From Channa striata (lineage: Eukaryota > Chordata > Actinopteri > Anabantiformes > Channidae): a stretch of DNA of 64,000 bases. Of this stretch, positions 36,634 through 49,112 are shown one piece after another. The translations under genes were made by a program, and so were the position numbers. The notes beneath the pieces are model-generated. The model did no database searches and had not been told where the DNA came from. It saw nothing but the letters and a program-made list of their open reading frames with translations. The DNA is taken from positions 5,766,001 through 5,830,000 of the forward strand of contig CM065185.1 of the NCBI GenBank assembly GCA_033026295.1, in the 5' to 3' direction. How positions within the stretch are numbered: the first letter of the stretch is position 1; each line of letters starts with the position of its first letter.

Positions 36634-37805
36634 ACAGGGGTGGTAATGGAGGGGTGGGAAACAAAGCAAGGATGCACCCTTCTTCAGGTTAATGCTGCAA
36701 ACACATTAAGACTTAACCACACAGATCAGCACTGTGTAAAGCGTCCAAACAATATGTTTCTTCATGACTGTGATGACTGTGGGATACGAGTTGTAAAGCA
36801 TGCGTGTGTGTGTGCAAAATGAGGAGGTGATAACACATTACAAATATGCTGTGTTCAGCTGTCATGAGTTTATTCAGGTGTTCAGCAGTAAGGGGTGAGT
36901 TACCTGCATCAGAGATAGTCTCCCAAACCTCCTGCTACACACAGACACTTACAAAAAAAGGTTTACAAGGTTCCTGTTCTCTGAGGAACATTCCTGCAGT
37001 GTAAACCCACCAAAATACAGTTTATTCTGAAGCAACGTCATCCTTTTTGTGCTGAGCATAAAATCAACAATAATGGTTTTATTATTGATCTTCAGTCTTA
37101 GTGAATTTGAAGAAGTAGCATTTGAAAACGTTTTCTACATTCCATGTAAGCAAAGACATGCAGAGAAAAACAATTTCATGTCATATTGATTGACAGGTGT
37201 CAAGCATTAGTAAACTTATTTCCAAACATACTTTTCTCTCAGCACTTACTTAGAGAAACTTATGGTCCAGTGGTGGACTCAGGCTGTCTGAACAAAATAT
37301 AACAAACAAAAAAGAAAAGGGGACCTAATACAATCTGTGGGTTTCCACAAGCAGAGAACATGTTTGGTGTTAAGGCCACATCCCCAAAAGATGGGTTTCT
37401 GAGCAAAGTCATCAGCTAAATATTTAGGTTGGAAATAAATAAAGATCATTTATGGAGATCAGAATAAATGTCTTTGTCTAAAACTGTACAGGTTGAAAAG
37501 AATGAGTGGAAAATGTGTATTTAGGACTATTAATAAGCTACATGGCATTTATATTTTGGGAATAGGGAAAAGCTGATAGAGGAGCAGTCTGATGGGTTTT
37601 TGAAGTGTAATATATATTGTTGTTATGCTTAACTCCTTGAGATATTAAAAAACAGCCATGCAGACTTTAATGTTTCTAAAGGTCTGATCAGTAACACCAT
37701 GAAACCTTGAACTGACGGTTTACCTGAAACTAGGTTCTTCCTGTTTCTACTGAAATCATCAACTGAGTACTGAGTCGGTTTTTAACCCTGCCTCTGGAGA
37801 CTCAC

Positions 37806-38010
37806 TATCCACCATGTTTTCCATCTATATACTCCCAGTAAACCTTGCTGAAATTAATGTAACTCTTGATGGTCAGCGTATCTGCTTTAGGACAGCAATA
37901 GGTCTCGAGCAGGTGTATATGAGCATCCTCCTCAGACACGTTTGAACCCTTAACAAATAATTTACTGTATGCTTCCATTCCTCTACTCAAGATGTTCACA
38001 CCCAGCAACA
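37806..38010 (-). other. Isolated candidate coding exon (205 nt), unrecognised
   Basis: On the minus strand an exon-like segment is bounded by a T-rich acceptor (ttatcctgtctacaaag) and a consensus GTGAGT donor (37800-37805). It is open throughout, with mixed protein-like composition: it starts LLGVNILSRGMEAYSKLF and ends KVYWEYIDGKHGG. The in-frame stop lies only across the donor. No partner exon is convincing. A 38-nt exon-like segment near 37257-37294 with good sites would create an immediate stop; another near 36906-36938 would keep the frame. No family is recognised. Confidence 0.2.
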
Positions 38011-38214
38011 CTTTGTAGACAGGATAAAAAAATAGATTTCTAAATCAGATTTTAAAACTTTAAATGCCCAAGCAAAGGTTTATACTGCATCTCTCTACAT
38101 GCTGTTGGCTAATGATAACATATGTTTACCCCCTCATCTCTCCCTTAATTAATTCATTCATTTTTGGGGGTATTCTATAATCATAGGTTAACCCAAATCT
38201 AATTATTATTATTT

Positions 38215-38249
38215 GGATTAACTAATAATCAATTATTATTGGTTAATCT
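38215..38249. repeat. AT-rich imperfect hairpin
   Basis: ggattaactaataat (38215-38229) and attattggttaatct (38235-38249) pair at 13 of 15 positions around a 5-base loop, inside a run of AAT/TTA words. Possibly a relic of a small palindromic element. Confidence 0.6.
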
Positions 38250-39379
38250 AAATTAGAATTTAGCACACATTTAAGAAAAACAATAATTTAATAATTTTTT
38301 TAAATGAGTTACTACAACACAAGCGTTAATTACCATTTAAATCAAATGGCCATGGCCTACAGTAACCATCTCGTGTGTTGTTTAACATGTACATATATGA
38401 ACATCTGACTTAGTCGACTTTTACTCATTTGATGTCTTAGTAAAATGAAAAGTAAATATATTTTAGTGTAGTCTTAATCAAAGAAGTGTGTAACTTGAGG
38501 TTTTGTCTAAAACTCCTCATTGGGTTCCACTTGAGAAAACGTGTGAATGTGTGAAAAACATTTACATGGATTTACATGGCTGACCCCCGACATTATATGT
38601 TACGTTTAATTCTACTTTTCTAAAGTTCACAGAGGAGATTTCATAACATAAAAGAGTGCTCAGGCTTACTCAGGGGCAGAGGTGGGAAACCGAACGATGC
38701 ACGTTCAATTAAAAGCTCATTTACTGCATTTGCACCACTGCTGGGAAACCGTGCAGAGTATTTTATTGCGTTTGTGCTGTGGTGAGTTTGCTGTACTTTA
38801 GGTTCACTTTACAGGATATTTATATTTTCTCCACTGGGGGCACTTTTGGGGCACCTGTGTCCAACCAAATGAAATATTTTTTTAACTGCTGTTTGCAAAA
38901 TCATAAATGAGCTTTGTACCTGTAACATAACACATTCTTAAAATTGTGTTAAATGCCAAACTCTGGAAGGATAAAATAATTTTAAGAAAGCTTTTTATTT
39001 CTTCTTCCAATTGGAAGATTGAGTCATGTCAGCTGGACTTCTTTCTTCTTGGTTGGAAACGCTTCGCTACTTATCCAAGCAGCTCTTCAGTCTTTCTTCT
39101 TACAATGTTCTTTTAAATCTGCACATTGCTGTTTCATTATTCTTTATTTCCGTGACCGATAACTTGCGTCTAATCTGTCACTAAAAACACAACAGTAGGG
39201 TATTCTTTATGCTTGGTGGTGAAGTCCCTCTTTGGTTCTTATTTTCTAATCAGGACAGACGACAGAGATGAGACTGGGTGACGGAGATCTAGTATTCCTA
39301 TGTTAATCAGGCTGCATGGGGAGGACTTTGACCAAAGCTGGTTAATACGTGGATGCTGCTTGTGCACATACATTTGTAA

Positions 39380-40150
39380 TTGTGTAAATGTATGCATATG
39401 TGTGTGTCTGTAAGGCCTCGGCCTGTCACTGTGCTGACGGGCTGTCACTTTCTTAATTGCCTGAGCACGACCTCGGCCCGCTCTGCTCACCTGGCTAATT
39501 ACTGTGGCTGTTCAGCCAAGAGACTGAAACGACTTTGACTCCATTCAAGCTTCACTGGCATGAAAAGTGAGGTTACTGACATTGTCATAACACAATACAG
39601 TACAGCAGGTTTGTCCTTCTATTCATATTTTACACACTGGGAGTTTCATCACTGTCTAAATAACAAACGCTGATGATAAAAGACATGCCAGGCATAACAT
39701 ATTCTAATGTCAAGATTTTAAACCAAGAGTATTTTTCAACAGTTTTTAACGTGAGTTATACAGGTTGTAGTTAGACTTTGTAAAATTGATATATTAGTAC
39801 TGTCAAAACGAAAAGTCAGGAAAACACAAGTTCAAGTAATAATCCACAGAACAAGTTGGGGGTCCAAGTTTTACTGAGTAAAAAAAAATGTGAGAAACAG
39901 AGCAGATTGAATTGAATCAGATTGAAGCCGTACAGATGAAATGCTAATGTGATGCTAATGAGCAGAGGGATGGAGGCAGGGGGGCATCAGGTAGGAGGTA
40001 AAGTTTGGTTAGAGAGCGAGCTGGCGAGACAGCAGGCAAATGGGCAACGCTCGGGTGAACAGTGAGCGGGCTACCCATGATGCCTCGATGAGAAGAGGAA
40101 CATTAAGCGATAGAAAGACGGAGAGAGAGAGAGACTTGGAGGAAAGGCCC
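39380..40150. promoter_or_regulatory. Block resembling conserved non-coding elements
   Basis: Contains gctaattactgtggc and ggctaatgaatgctgattaa (homeodomain-type TAAT cores) and the doubled atgctaatgtgatgctaatg, with no coding support. Regulatory function is inference. Confidence 0.25.
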
Positions 40151-42179
40151 CATGGGCTAATGAATGCTGATTAATTCCCAAATTACATTTCACAACTTTA
40201 TTGTTTTTTGTTCTCTGCTGCACATGCTCCATCCAAATCATCTTTGTGTCTATTAAAACACTTGCAATGTTTGATCATTAATTTGTAAATGTTTGTCTTT
40301 AAAGCCCCATTAAACTCAGGTTTAGTCCCATCTGAAGCTGTTGTCACATAATTATAGAAACAACTTTTTAGAAAAGAAAATCACTGGTTTCACAAGTGGC
40401 CTTACTCCCTTTTTCACCCAGTAAGTGTGCTCCTTTTACTCTAACTTAGGGACTTGGATGGATGGAGGTTTTCACAAAATCTATTTCTGTTATGTTCAAG
40501 GCTGTAAATTAGATTGTCAGAAAAATAGTCTAGGGTACATTTCTAGTTTTGTGGCTTTCGGCTGTAAGAAATGTGCATCTGTTCAACCTTTATTTCTTGT
40601 TACTATTACATAACATATACATGACTCGCCATATGGTGAAGACGATAAGGTGAAAGTTACTGATTATACACTGTTGTTCATTACTGACATCAGGTTCGCT
40701 TTAGATTTTTTCACCCCTTCGAGAGTTTGAATTCACCACTGCTCAACAAATGTAAATAATTAGGATGATCAGTGAGATGGAGTCATCCATAATTCCATTT
40801 AGAAAACCTGTTATTTCCCCAAATGTTACATTTAGCCTAAGGTCTACTGAAAGAGTTGCAGCATATTGTTCTTGTAAAGACCTCTGAAACTAATCTAACA
40901 TGACATTACATGATATACTTATAAACAAATTTAGGGTGTTTGTAGTTTAGTTTTTTTGTCAAAGGATGTGAAATCACGTCACAGCATGTCAGCTGCTGCG
41001 GGACACAGGTGCCATATTGCGAGGCAAATGCTGCACCTGCCAAGGTTACACCTGCAGTGGTTGTAGAAGTACACAAATGGAAGTGCAGGCATTTGCCTAA
41101 AAAACGAAGTGATTCTTACAAGTCTTGCTCTAAAACAAAAAAGTAGAAAAGTATTTATGTAATGAAACAATACATTTTTAATAGTGCTACATTTGCAGCT
41201 GTTGTCCTTATTTATTCATCAAACATGTAATAATGAAAAGTGTGGCAAAAAAGGGTTAAGGTAATTCATTAAAGGTAAGGCTGTAAGAAAAAAATGGTGA
41301 AAAGAAAGAAAATAACAGCTGGCAGATTTTTATTAAATGCATATTGCATATTTTATTTGGAATGTTCATCTGCAAAAACTAGCAAGTAACAAAAACTATT
41401 AAAAAATGTAAGGCAGTAAAGGTACCCTAAAATAAAAATACTTCAGTAAAGTATAAGTGCTGCAAAACTGTAATTAATTACAGTACAGTAGATCTGTACC
41501 TCTAGTTATGTGTATAACATTTGTTCTGTTTGGCTGAAAGTTTCCAAATTTTTCAAAAATCTTGAAGATGTGCAAAAAACATCAGCACTTACCCAGAGTG
41601 GCAGTGGTTTTTGGGGACATGATGGAATGTGTGTTCCATCAAACACACCTTTTAATACATCATTACACTGCAAATCATTTTTAACGTCCAAATATTCCTT
41701 TGCTGCTTTAACAATACGAGCTAACAGAGCTCAGGTAGACATATTTTAATGATGTTAGTAAATGTAAAACTAACTCAGTAAAATGAATTAAGAAAATATG
41801 TTCACTTATGTTTATAAGGCTGCACAACAAAAAAGTTACAAGTTACAGTAAAATGTTGCATTCATATAATTTATAATTGTATAACGCACACATCCTTTAT
41901 CGTTTTTCTGCATAATGACTATTTCTTATGCTGTAAATGTAGATGTTTTTGTTACATTATTAAAATAAGATAACACGATATAAAGTGAAACATGATTTAT
42001 ACAAAATGCCTGAAAAACATTTTTCTTTGTGCATGTCTGTCTTTTTTGCTTCTTGGTCTATTTCTTAGCTCATAATATAAAACAAAGTGCATTTCCTATT
42101 TTATTTAACAAACACGAACGACTGCAGCCTCCGGTTCATCAAGACCATTCACAGATAAACTTGAGTTCTCTCTCCCCTC

Positions 42180-43910
42180 TCTCTGTACTTTAGTCTGTGT
42201 GACTCGGTTAATGGTGCCACTCCGTCTTTTCTGACACGACAGCAATCACAGCTGCTTCATCTGCTCCTGTCAGTGTCTCCAAGTTAAAGACCTTCCGAGG
42301 AGACAAAGAGCAAATATCTTTTTGTATGCCTGTCAGGTTCTCCAAAGCTTTTACAAAGTAACACATACGCATGCACACATATGCATTCATCAGAGCTGAG
42401 AGGAGAGGGTGAGGAAACAAAAAAAGTGATCATCTGCGTCTGAGGTGAGAGGGAGCATCTCAATGGGAGGCGAGCATGGGGAGGGGAAATAGCAATATTT
42501 AAAATAGGAGACACAACTCCATTTCTTTTTGAACAAAATATTAATGATCTTTCATTTGGATCTCATCACAGATGCGGCCGGGGGAAAATTGCATTCTGTG
42601 TGGCAGAAGTCTGGGAAAGACATGAGACAGGATAATAGCCAATAGGTGTTTGGAGAGAGGGAGTCAGAATGAATGAGAGGGAAAGACAGAGAGAAACAGA
42701 ATTGACAAATTCCCATGATGGGTATGCCACAAGAGGGGGGGGGTGGAGAGAAGAACAAGGAAAAAAAAGGAGCAGAAAGATTGGAAATTGAAATTTATGA
42801 CATTGAAAATGACTATGACGGAGACAGAGCCAGGTCCCTCTTTGCTCTGCCCTCTTTGGTAGCAGTCAACCTTGCAATGAGGGCAGATCAAACAAAAATA
42901 GGCTGTTAGGGGGGCGGACGGGTGGTGGCTGCCGCACACCGTGGATGGGATGAGAGAGGGGGAATGAAGGAGGAAAAGCGGCAGCGAAGGTGGCGAGATG
43001 AGGGGAAGGATAGAGAGGAGGGATGGAGGGATGGGAGGGAGGTGTACAGACACAAGTGGAGGAGGACATTAAACGAGGAAATGATGATGTTGTCAGTGAG
43101 CGATGTAAATCGCGGCGGCTACATAGTCAACAGATACAGTCGGCTGGCTGTGCAGGCCAGGGCCTGTCTCAGCTGCAGTGGCACTGACAAATGGAATATT
43201 TTCAGAGGACTTAATCAGAGGAAAATGGGCTTTCATCTGCTCGCCTACCCGCTCTGCCGCTCGCACAGAGAAATGATTGCCTGTCGCTCTTCTTCTCCCT
43301 GTCTCTTCCTCTCTCACAGTCATTGAACGTGGCCACTGAACCTTGCAAAGGTTACAAAAATGGAATTTATCAGTTGTGTTTTACAAAAGGATATAGGGAC
43401 ATTGAGACACGTGCAATCACATTCCCTCCATAATGGACTTAGACTTGAGAATGCAGATAGCTGCTTGTGCTTTGTGTAAATGGATACACAGAGGAAAAGG
43501 ACGCCAAAGCCAGATTAAAACACTTGGATGCAGTCAAACATATAGGCAAACTCTTTGCTTCGAGAGGTTTCAGTGCCGCAGGTGACTGGATGGACATTAA
43601 TAAATCATTCATCGGACATCCAGAGGGAAAAGCAAAACTTTGTACTTTTTCTATTGAACACACAAAGTCCACAAAGTGAGATTGTCCTGATATACTTCAA
43701 ACACACTCGTCATCCACTCAATAAAACCTATTAGGTGTCATGAGGGCCTCATTTCCTACACTTGTGTTTGATGTAGTACCTCGACCACCTCGTCTGTAGG
43801 CCCACAGGAGCAGAAGATAGGCCTCCGCATAACAGACAACAGTGACATGATCTATTTCTCTCGTGATAAATGTACCAATCTCCTGCCCTGTTGCCCTGTC
43901 CGCCTAATTT
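42180..43910. promoter_or_regulatory. Block resembling conserved non-coding elements, with purine-rich tracts
   Basis: The part at 43085-43270 is the most gene-like in texture (balanced, CpG-containing: gagcgatgtaaatcgcggcg), yet its frames are short and unrelated to any family. Purine-rich gggag/gaagg tracts at 42720-43060 border it and produce the long minus-strand Pro/Ser/Leu frame at 42664-43053, which is spurious. Confidence 0.28.
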
Positions 43911-44177
43911 GTTATGATGTGACACCATCTCGACTTTTTCTATGATGATGAACTTGCTGCTGGTGTGTACCAGCAGGTAAGTGGGATGAAAATGTCAGGA
44001 TGCTCTATGATGTCAGGAAGCACTTTCATTTCGCAGCATCATCATGGGCCAAAATCAGTGACAAGTCAGTTGAATAAAATTGAAGTAGTGGCCATCGTCT
44101 TTTTTAATAAATTCACAATGCAATAGATAGATAATCTTAATATTTGCCTTGGAAACATTTTTCTTACTGACAATTAC

Positions 44178-44285
44178 ATGAGGAGATTAATACAGTACCA
44201 CTCTAATGCGGTACCAGGAGGTGATTAGCCTAGCTCAGCATAAAGAAACAGCTAGCCTGGCTTGTTCCAAAGTTGGAAAAGCCAC
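44178..44285 (+). repeat. Percomorph interspersed repeat ('gctagcctggct' family)
   Basis: Contains gaggagattaatac, accactctaatg, agctcagcataaag and aaacagctagcctggcttgt in the family order. Degenerate at both ends. Confidence 0.6.
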
Positions 44286-45414
44286 TTTTCCCCATCTCAT
44301 TACTATTATTATTAAATAGATGTGCTAAGAATAAGGACTTTAAGCTTGGCTCTGTATTTCCCTGTGAAGGAAGGCAGTAATGGCTTGTTGAGCTGCTCTA
44401 AGGCTGGGCCTCGAGGCTGGTCGCAGCCATATCTCTCACAATATCGATCAACTCAGGACTAAGTGGGGCCCAGAGCCCTGCATCCCTTCCTTCTTCAGCT
44501 CCCTCTCCCCCTGTTCTTGATCCTGTAAAGTTATAACTGTACTCATGTCAGCCGGGTAATTATCATTGATCTGCTGCTCCAGAAGGTGAAAAATTCTGCT
44601 GCTGCTCTGCCAGCTGATCTGTGATCTGTCACTGCACCGCCCTGAATGCACCACAATGCTGATAGACACTTGTTGCTTAAACGTGCGAATTGTGGTGAAG
44701 GGGTTGGGGGTATTCAGATATCACTGATTCACCAGCCTTACTAATTAACCACTTTCATAACAATTTAATTTTAACGCAACAGATTTTACACATGTAAACA
44801 TCAGCTCACTCATAATAATCTCTGCTTTTCAATCCTGCATTTATTATCAACATAACCTTAAAGTAAGGACACCGTGGCCACTGCTGCATCAATTTCGACC
44901 ATCAAAAACGCGCCTGCAACAGTCAGCTTTTCAAATGCCATACATCATTGCTGCTACATGTTTTTAATTTCAGCCATGGTGACATCTTTGGGGGCCAACA
45001 GTGTTGATAACATGTTTGCCATCCATGGACTGAGAAGATTCAATGCAAGAAATCGTTTTAATAAAGAGGCACCACATCCAATACACTGTACGTGCATGAA
45101 TTGTATGTATGTTTAAATATTGTTCAGGAAAGGCGGACTTTAGCAACAATGGAAACCTAAAGGCTACTATATTATGTAAATTATATTAACATTATATTTG
45201 AGTCTTTTGAACATTTGAAAAACTGCATTTTGGAAAAACAGGAAAACTTCTTGATGCACCTGTTCAGTAATGAGCACAATGAAAAAAAGGAGTGGATAGA
45301 AGAAAATTAGATGGACAAGGAACAGTTAAGTGTATGGTCAGTAACAGCCCAGAGCAAATCATCTTTATTTCCAAACTTCTCCTCTGAGATCTGTTCTCAC
45401 TTTCTCTCTCTCTT

Positions 45415-45444
45415 ACACACACACACATGCGCACACACACACAG
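45415..45444. repeat. Interrupted (AC)n microsatellite
   Basis: AC run broken by atgcgc. Confidence 0.85.
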
Positions 45445-46075
45445 TTCCAGCAGTAGGTCGGCAGATGATGAGGTCTCTCTTTGAGTGTCTCCTGGCCAGG
45501 ATTTATATTGTTCAGTCTGAATGTGAATCCGAGGGTTATGGAGTCTGCTGCTGCTGGAAGCCCTCACTCTGTGGAGGCAGAATTGCTGATGACCTACATA
45601 AGCTTCCTGAAAAAAGCCCAGATGAGTCACAAATGACACAAGTACCTGTGCAACCCGGACTTATAGGCAGGACTGTTAGATACACTCCAGTCTGTGGCAG
45701 TGATTCTGACACAATTAGGTGTTTAATGGTTTTTGAATCTGACAAATTTATGCAAAAAAAATATATGCCACTATTTTTAACTTGACTTTTATTCAAGTCT
45801 GTACGATTTAGTATAGATTTTCTAAATCATTAGATATTAGAGGGAATTTGGTCAAAGTTCCTAACTGCAGATGACACATTTGTTGGAGTGAAGTATTTGT
45901 GAGTGATCTCAGAAGAGGCTGGTGGGAAGATGTTGGATGTGTTCTGAAGTGTTTGGATGTACAAGGGATAATGGATCTGAAAATCACCAAACTTCACTTT
46001 TAATTATTCATTACTTTCAGTCCTAAACCCTCACTTTAACTACTGGTGATTTTCAATAGCCTGACTTGGCCTAAT

Positions 46076-46076
<1 letters not shown>

Positions 46077-46138
<62 letters not shown>

Positions 46139-46155
46139 CGCACACACACACACAC
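46077..46155. repeat. (CA)n microsatellite with CG interruptions
   Basis: About 79 bp of CA with two cg interruptions near its 3' part. Confidence 0.95.
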
Positions 46156-47399
46156 CTCTCTGTCCACTAATCTATAGCAGACAAATGAGGCTGGGCTAAC
46201 AGAGTGAGGCAGGGAGAGAAAAGATTGACTCAGAGAGAGAGGCCTAATTAGCAGAGACTCATTAGGAGTCTTTAAGAGGCTGTGATTAGGGATGTTTGTT
46301 CACACAGCACGTTGCTGCCGGGCTTAATGAGTGGGACTGATCGCTGGCTAGTTTAGCCCACAGCATGATGGGGGGGTGGAGGAGGGTTGAAGCATGAAGA
46401 CAGCGTGTGGTGGCTACACTCCAGCAAATAATTTGTCTGCAGTTAACTAATATTAAGCACAGAAAGAGGCACATCTTCAGGCCTTTTCAACGTCACACAC
46501 CTGTGTGTGTAAAATCACCTCTGTGCTTACTCACAAGTTGGGCTTTTAGGCATTAAATCAAAATTGTTTGTTAATTGTTTAGGCACATTGTAATTTAAAG
46601 AATTTGCGGAAATTAATGTGTTTCATTAAAAAACAAAGGAATATGGATGCCTGTGATCCAAATTCATATACAGCCTGGAAGCAGAGCTGAGATGTTCAGG
46701 TGTATCTGGTCACAGAATAAGGTGGCAGACAACCCACCTTGTCAGGTAGCAGCAGATATTAGCAGAAGGGGTTGATTTGATGAAAAGATGGACCTTCAGG
46801 CAAAGGTAGTGGAGGTTAGGTGATAAGATCGGGTGGTTAGGGAAAGCCACTGGTCAGGGCGATAAAGTGATTTTTAAACAAACTAAATTCTGCAAAAACG
46901 TTTCAATTTCTGGCCAAACCTCAGCAAAGCCTGATCTCTGCATGCAGCCAGGTACCTTAAGATATCCCTGACTAAAACTTCTATGGAGGCCTCACCCTTT
47001 TACCAACCACAGAAGGCAAAAGTACATAATAAATACTTAAACCCAACAATAGTAAGAATTGGTGTGAGGCTTAAAAAAAAACACTCTTCATGTAAAAGCT
47101 TCAGTTGATCAGTTGGGTTCATATTGTTGTAGTTTTAACCCACTCGCTTTCAGGCTAATTTTGTACGAGACTAAAAACACAGACATTAAAGTGGCTTCAG
47201 ATGAGATCTGGGCCTGTTGAGGTTAGAATAAGCATCTTGTGGTTGCTGTTGTGGGAATCATAACTGTCTTTTACAGAGGTTTGCACTGATTCAGCCTTTC
47301 AGAGAGGACAGGTTGCCTCTGAGAGCTAATCAGGGTCCGCAGTAATGACACTGTGTTTCCTGTCAATTTGGGAAATTTGAAGACGCCTGAGCCTTTTTC

Positions 47400-48100
47400 T
47401 TTTTTGAAAGGTTCAAACTCATTTCAATAAACAGTCGAGCGCCCACCCCGCACCCCTCAACAATCTTAAAGTTTAGCACTGAGCCAGAGATCTTGGCTTT
47501 ATAAACCCCAAACCCCTTTACTTAAATCTGGTAAGAGTCCCAGTGCTATTGTGAGATGATTTTCCCCCTCGGAAGTCTGTCCATGATCCCTCATTTCCCT
47601 GAGTCCTTCTCGTTCCACTTCCTGAACTGGGGTGGATTGTGTGGAATAAACTCCAATCCTCCTTAAAAGAAGAGAGCAGGGATGGGAGGACAGGGTAAGG
47701 AGGGGAGTAAAACCCGAGAGGATGAAGGGGGTGAACAAGGTCCAAAGTAGAGGATCCGACGGGGCAGGAAGCAGAGTTACCAACTCTGTCCGTTGTTCCC
47801 GAATTTCTCTAACTGTCCAAATATTTTGTATCCGTCGACCCGTCTTTGCACTTCTGCCCCCAGCCTCTGGGCAGCACTGCTGCAGTGTGATCTGTGCTGT
47901 TTCCAGTGGCACATTTGGTTGCAGCAAGCGGCAGGACTGATCCATTTGTTTGTTTTCTGAATCCAGGATTTGCAGAGATAGATTAGACAACAAAAGCATA
48001 TGGGAAAGATAAAGAACACTTAGGTAATGGATTTTGGCGGCCTCTCTAGCACAGCGGAGAACTCATCCTCTTTGCAACGCTCATCTCTCGTCCTTTCTCT
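47400..48100. other. Intergenic block with the longest non-repeat open frame of the desert
   Basis: A minus-strand ATG frame of 166 codons spans 47499-47999. It shows no recognisable domain, is overlapped by frames on the other strand, and has no clear promoter or poly(A) context. A conserved non-coding block is as likely as a gene. Confidence 0.2.
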
Positions 48101-49072
48101 CTGCTCTAAATATGTTTGTTCTTTTTTTCCCGAGCAGATAGTTTCTAAGAAGAGAAGTTGCTGAAGCTGTTTATGAGGATTTAAAAGAGCATTTAAAAAG
48201 TAATGAGTGAGCTGTGGACTAACCAGACCCTGGCCTTTGGTTTACGGTAGTTTGAGTGTTTTGTAGTACACACATTCATATAGTTTCCCCCCAACACAAT
48301 AATTGGACCTCTCAAACAAGCAATTCTTTAAACTAACTGGGAATAACAAGATTACATAAAAAATGTGTGTGCTTCATTTCTGTCAGAGTATAGGTGAAAA
48401 AGAAAACAATTCTAATCAAATCCACAGAGTAAAAATTAAAACAGGGCACTAAGGTGCCTTTTCTTTAGTTATGCTGGGGTCTCATTAAACTCAGGCCACA
48501 GGAAAAGGGAGTGAGTGGACAAATAAAACAGACTTGCTATGGATTAGAGGACACAGTGATTAGTATTATTGCGGCCAACGGCCAGTATTATATTTTGTCT
48601 TCTGAGCCTTAGTTCTAAAATGTGAGTGTGTGACACATGATTAATGTAAATATACTTTGAGCGTACGTTGTAATCAGTTCTGTGTGTCAGATGTAGAATG
48701 TAAGATAGATTCATACAAACATTTTCATTCTCGCTGTCCTAAATGTTTGGTTTATGTGCTAATTCACACTGATTTTGACACTTCATGTGTGAAAGATTTT
48801 AATTTAAACCAGTTTTACAGTAGTTTTAATGAGAAAGTCTCAGTTTATGTCATTAATGAAGAATCATTTTAAAAACCTTGAATTCCATTACATTAATGAT
48901 GGGTGAACATTAGCTCCAGTGCTTGTTTAGCGTAATTGAGTTTAGAGTTTAAACAACACTTGGAAAATGATCAACACTAATAGATCCACCCGAATTCATT
49001 GTTTCGTGATGGGATAGTGTGCATGAAAGCCACAGGCAAACACAACTGAGCATATAGACATACTGTACATGT

Positions 49073-49074
<2 letters not shown>

Positions 49075-49109
<35 letters not shown>
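49075..49109. repeat. (AC)n microsatellite
   Basis: About 35 bp of uninterrupted AC. Confidence 0.95.

Positions 49110-49112
<3 letters not shown>

Noticed and set aside
42664..43053. 129-codon minus Pro/Ser/Leu-rich frame
   Set aside because: It is the complement of purine-rich gggag/gaagg tracts, with typical low-information composition.
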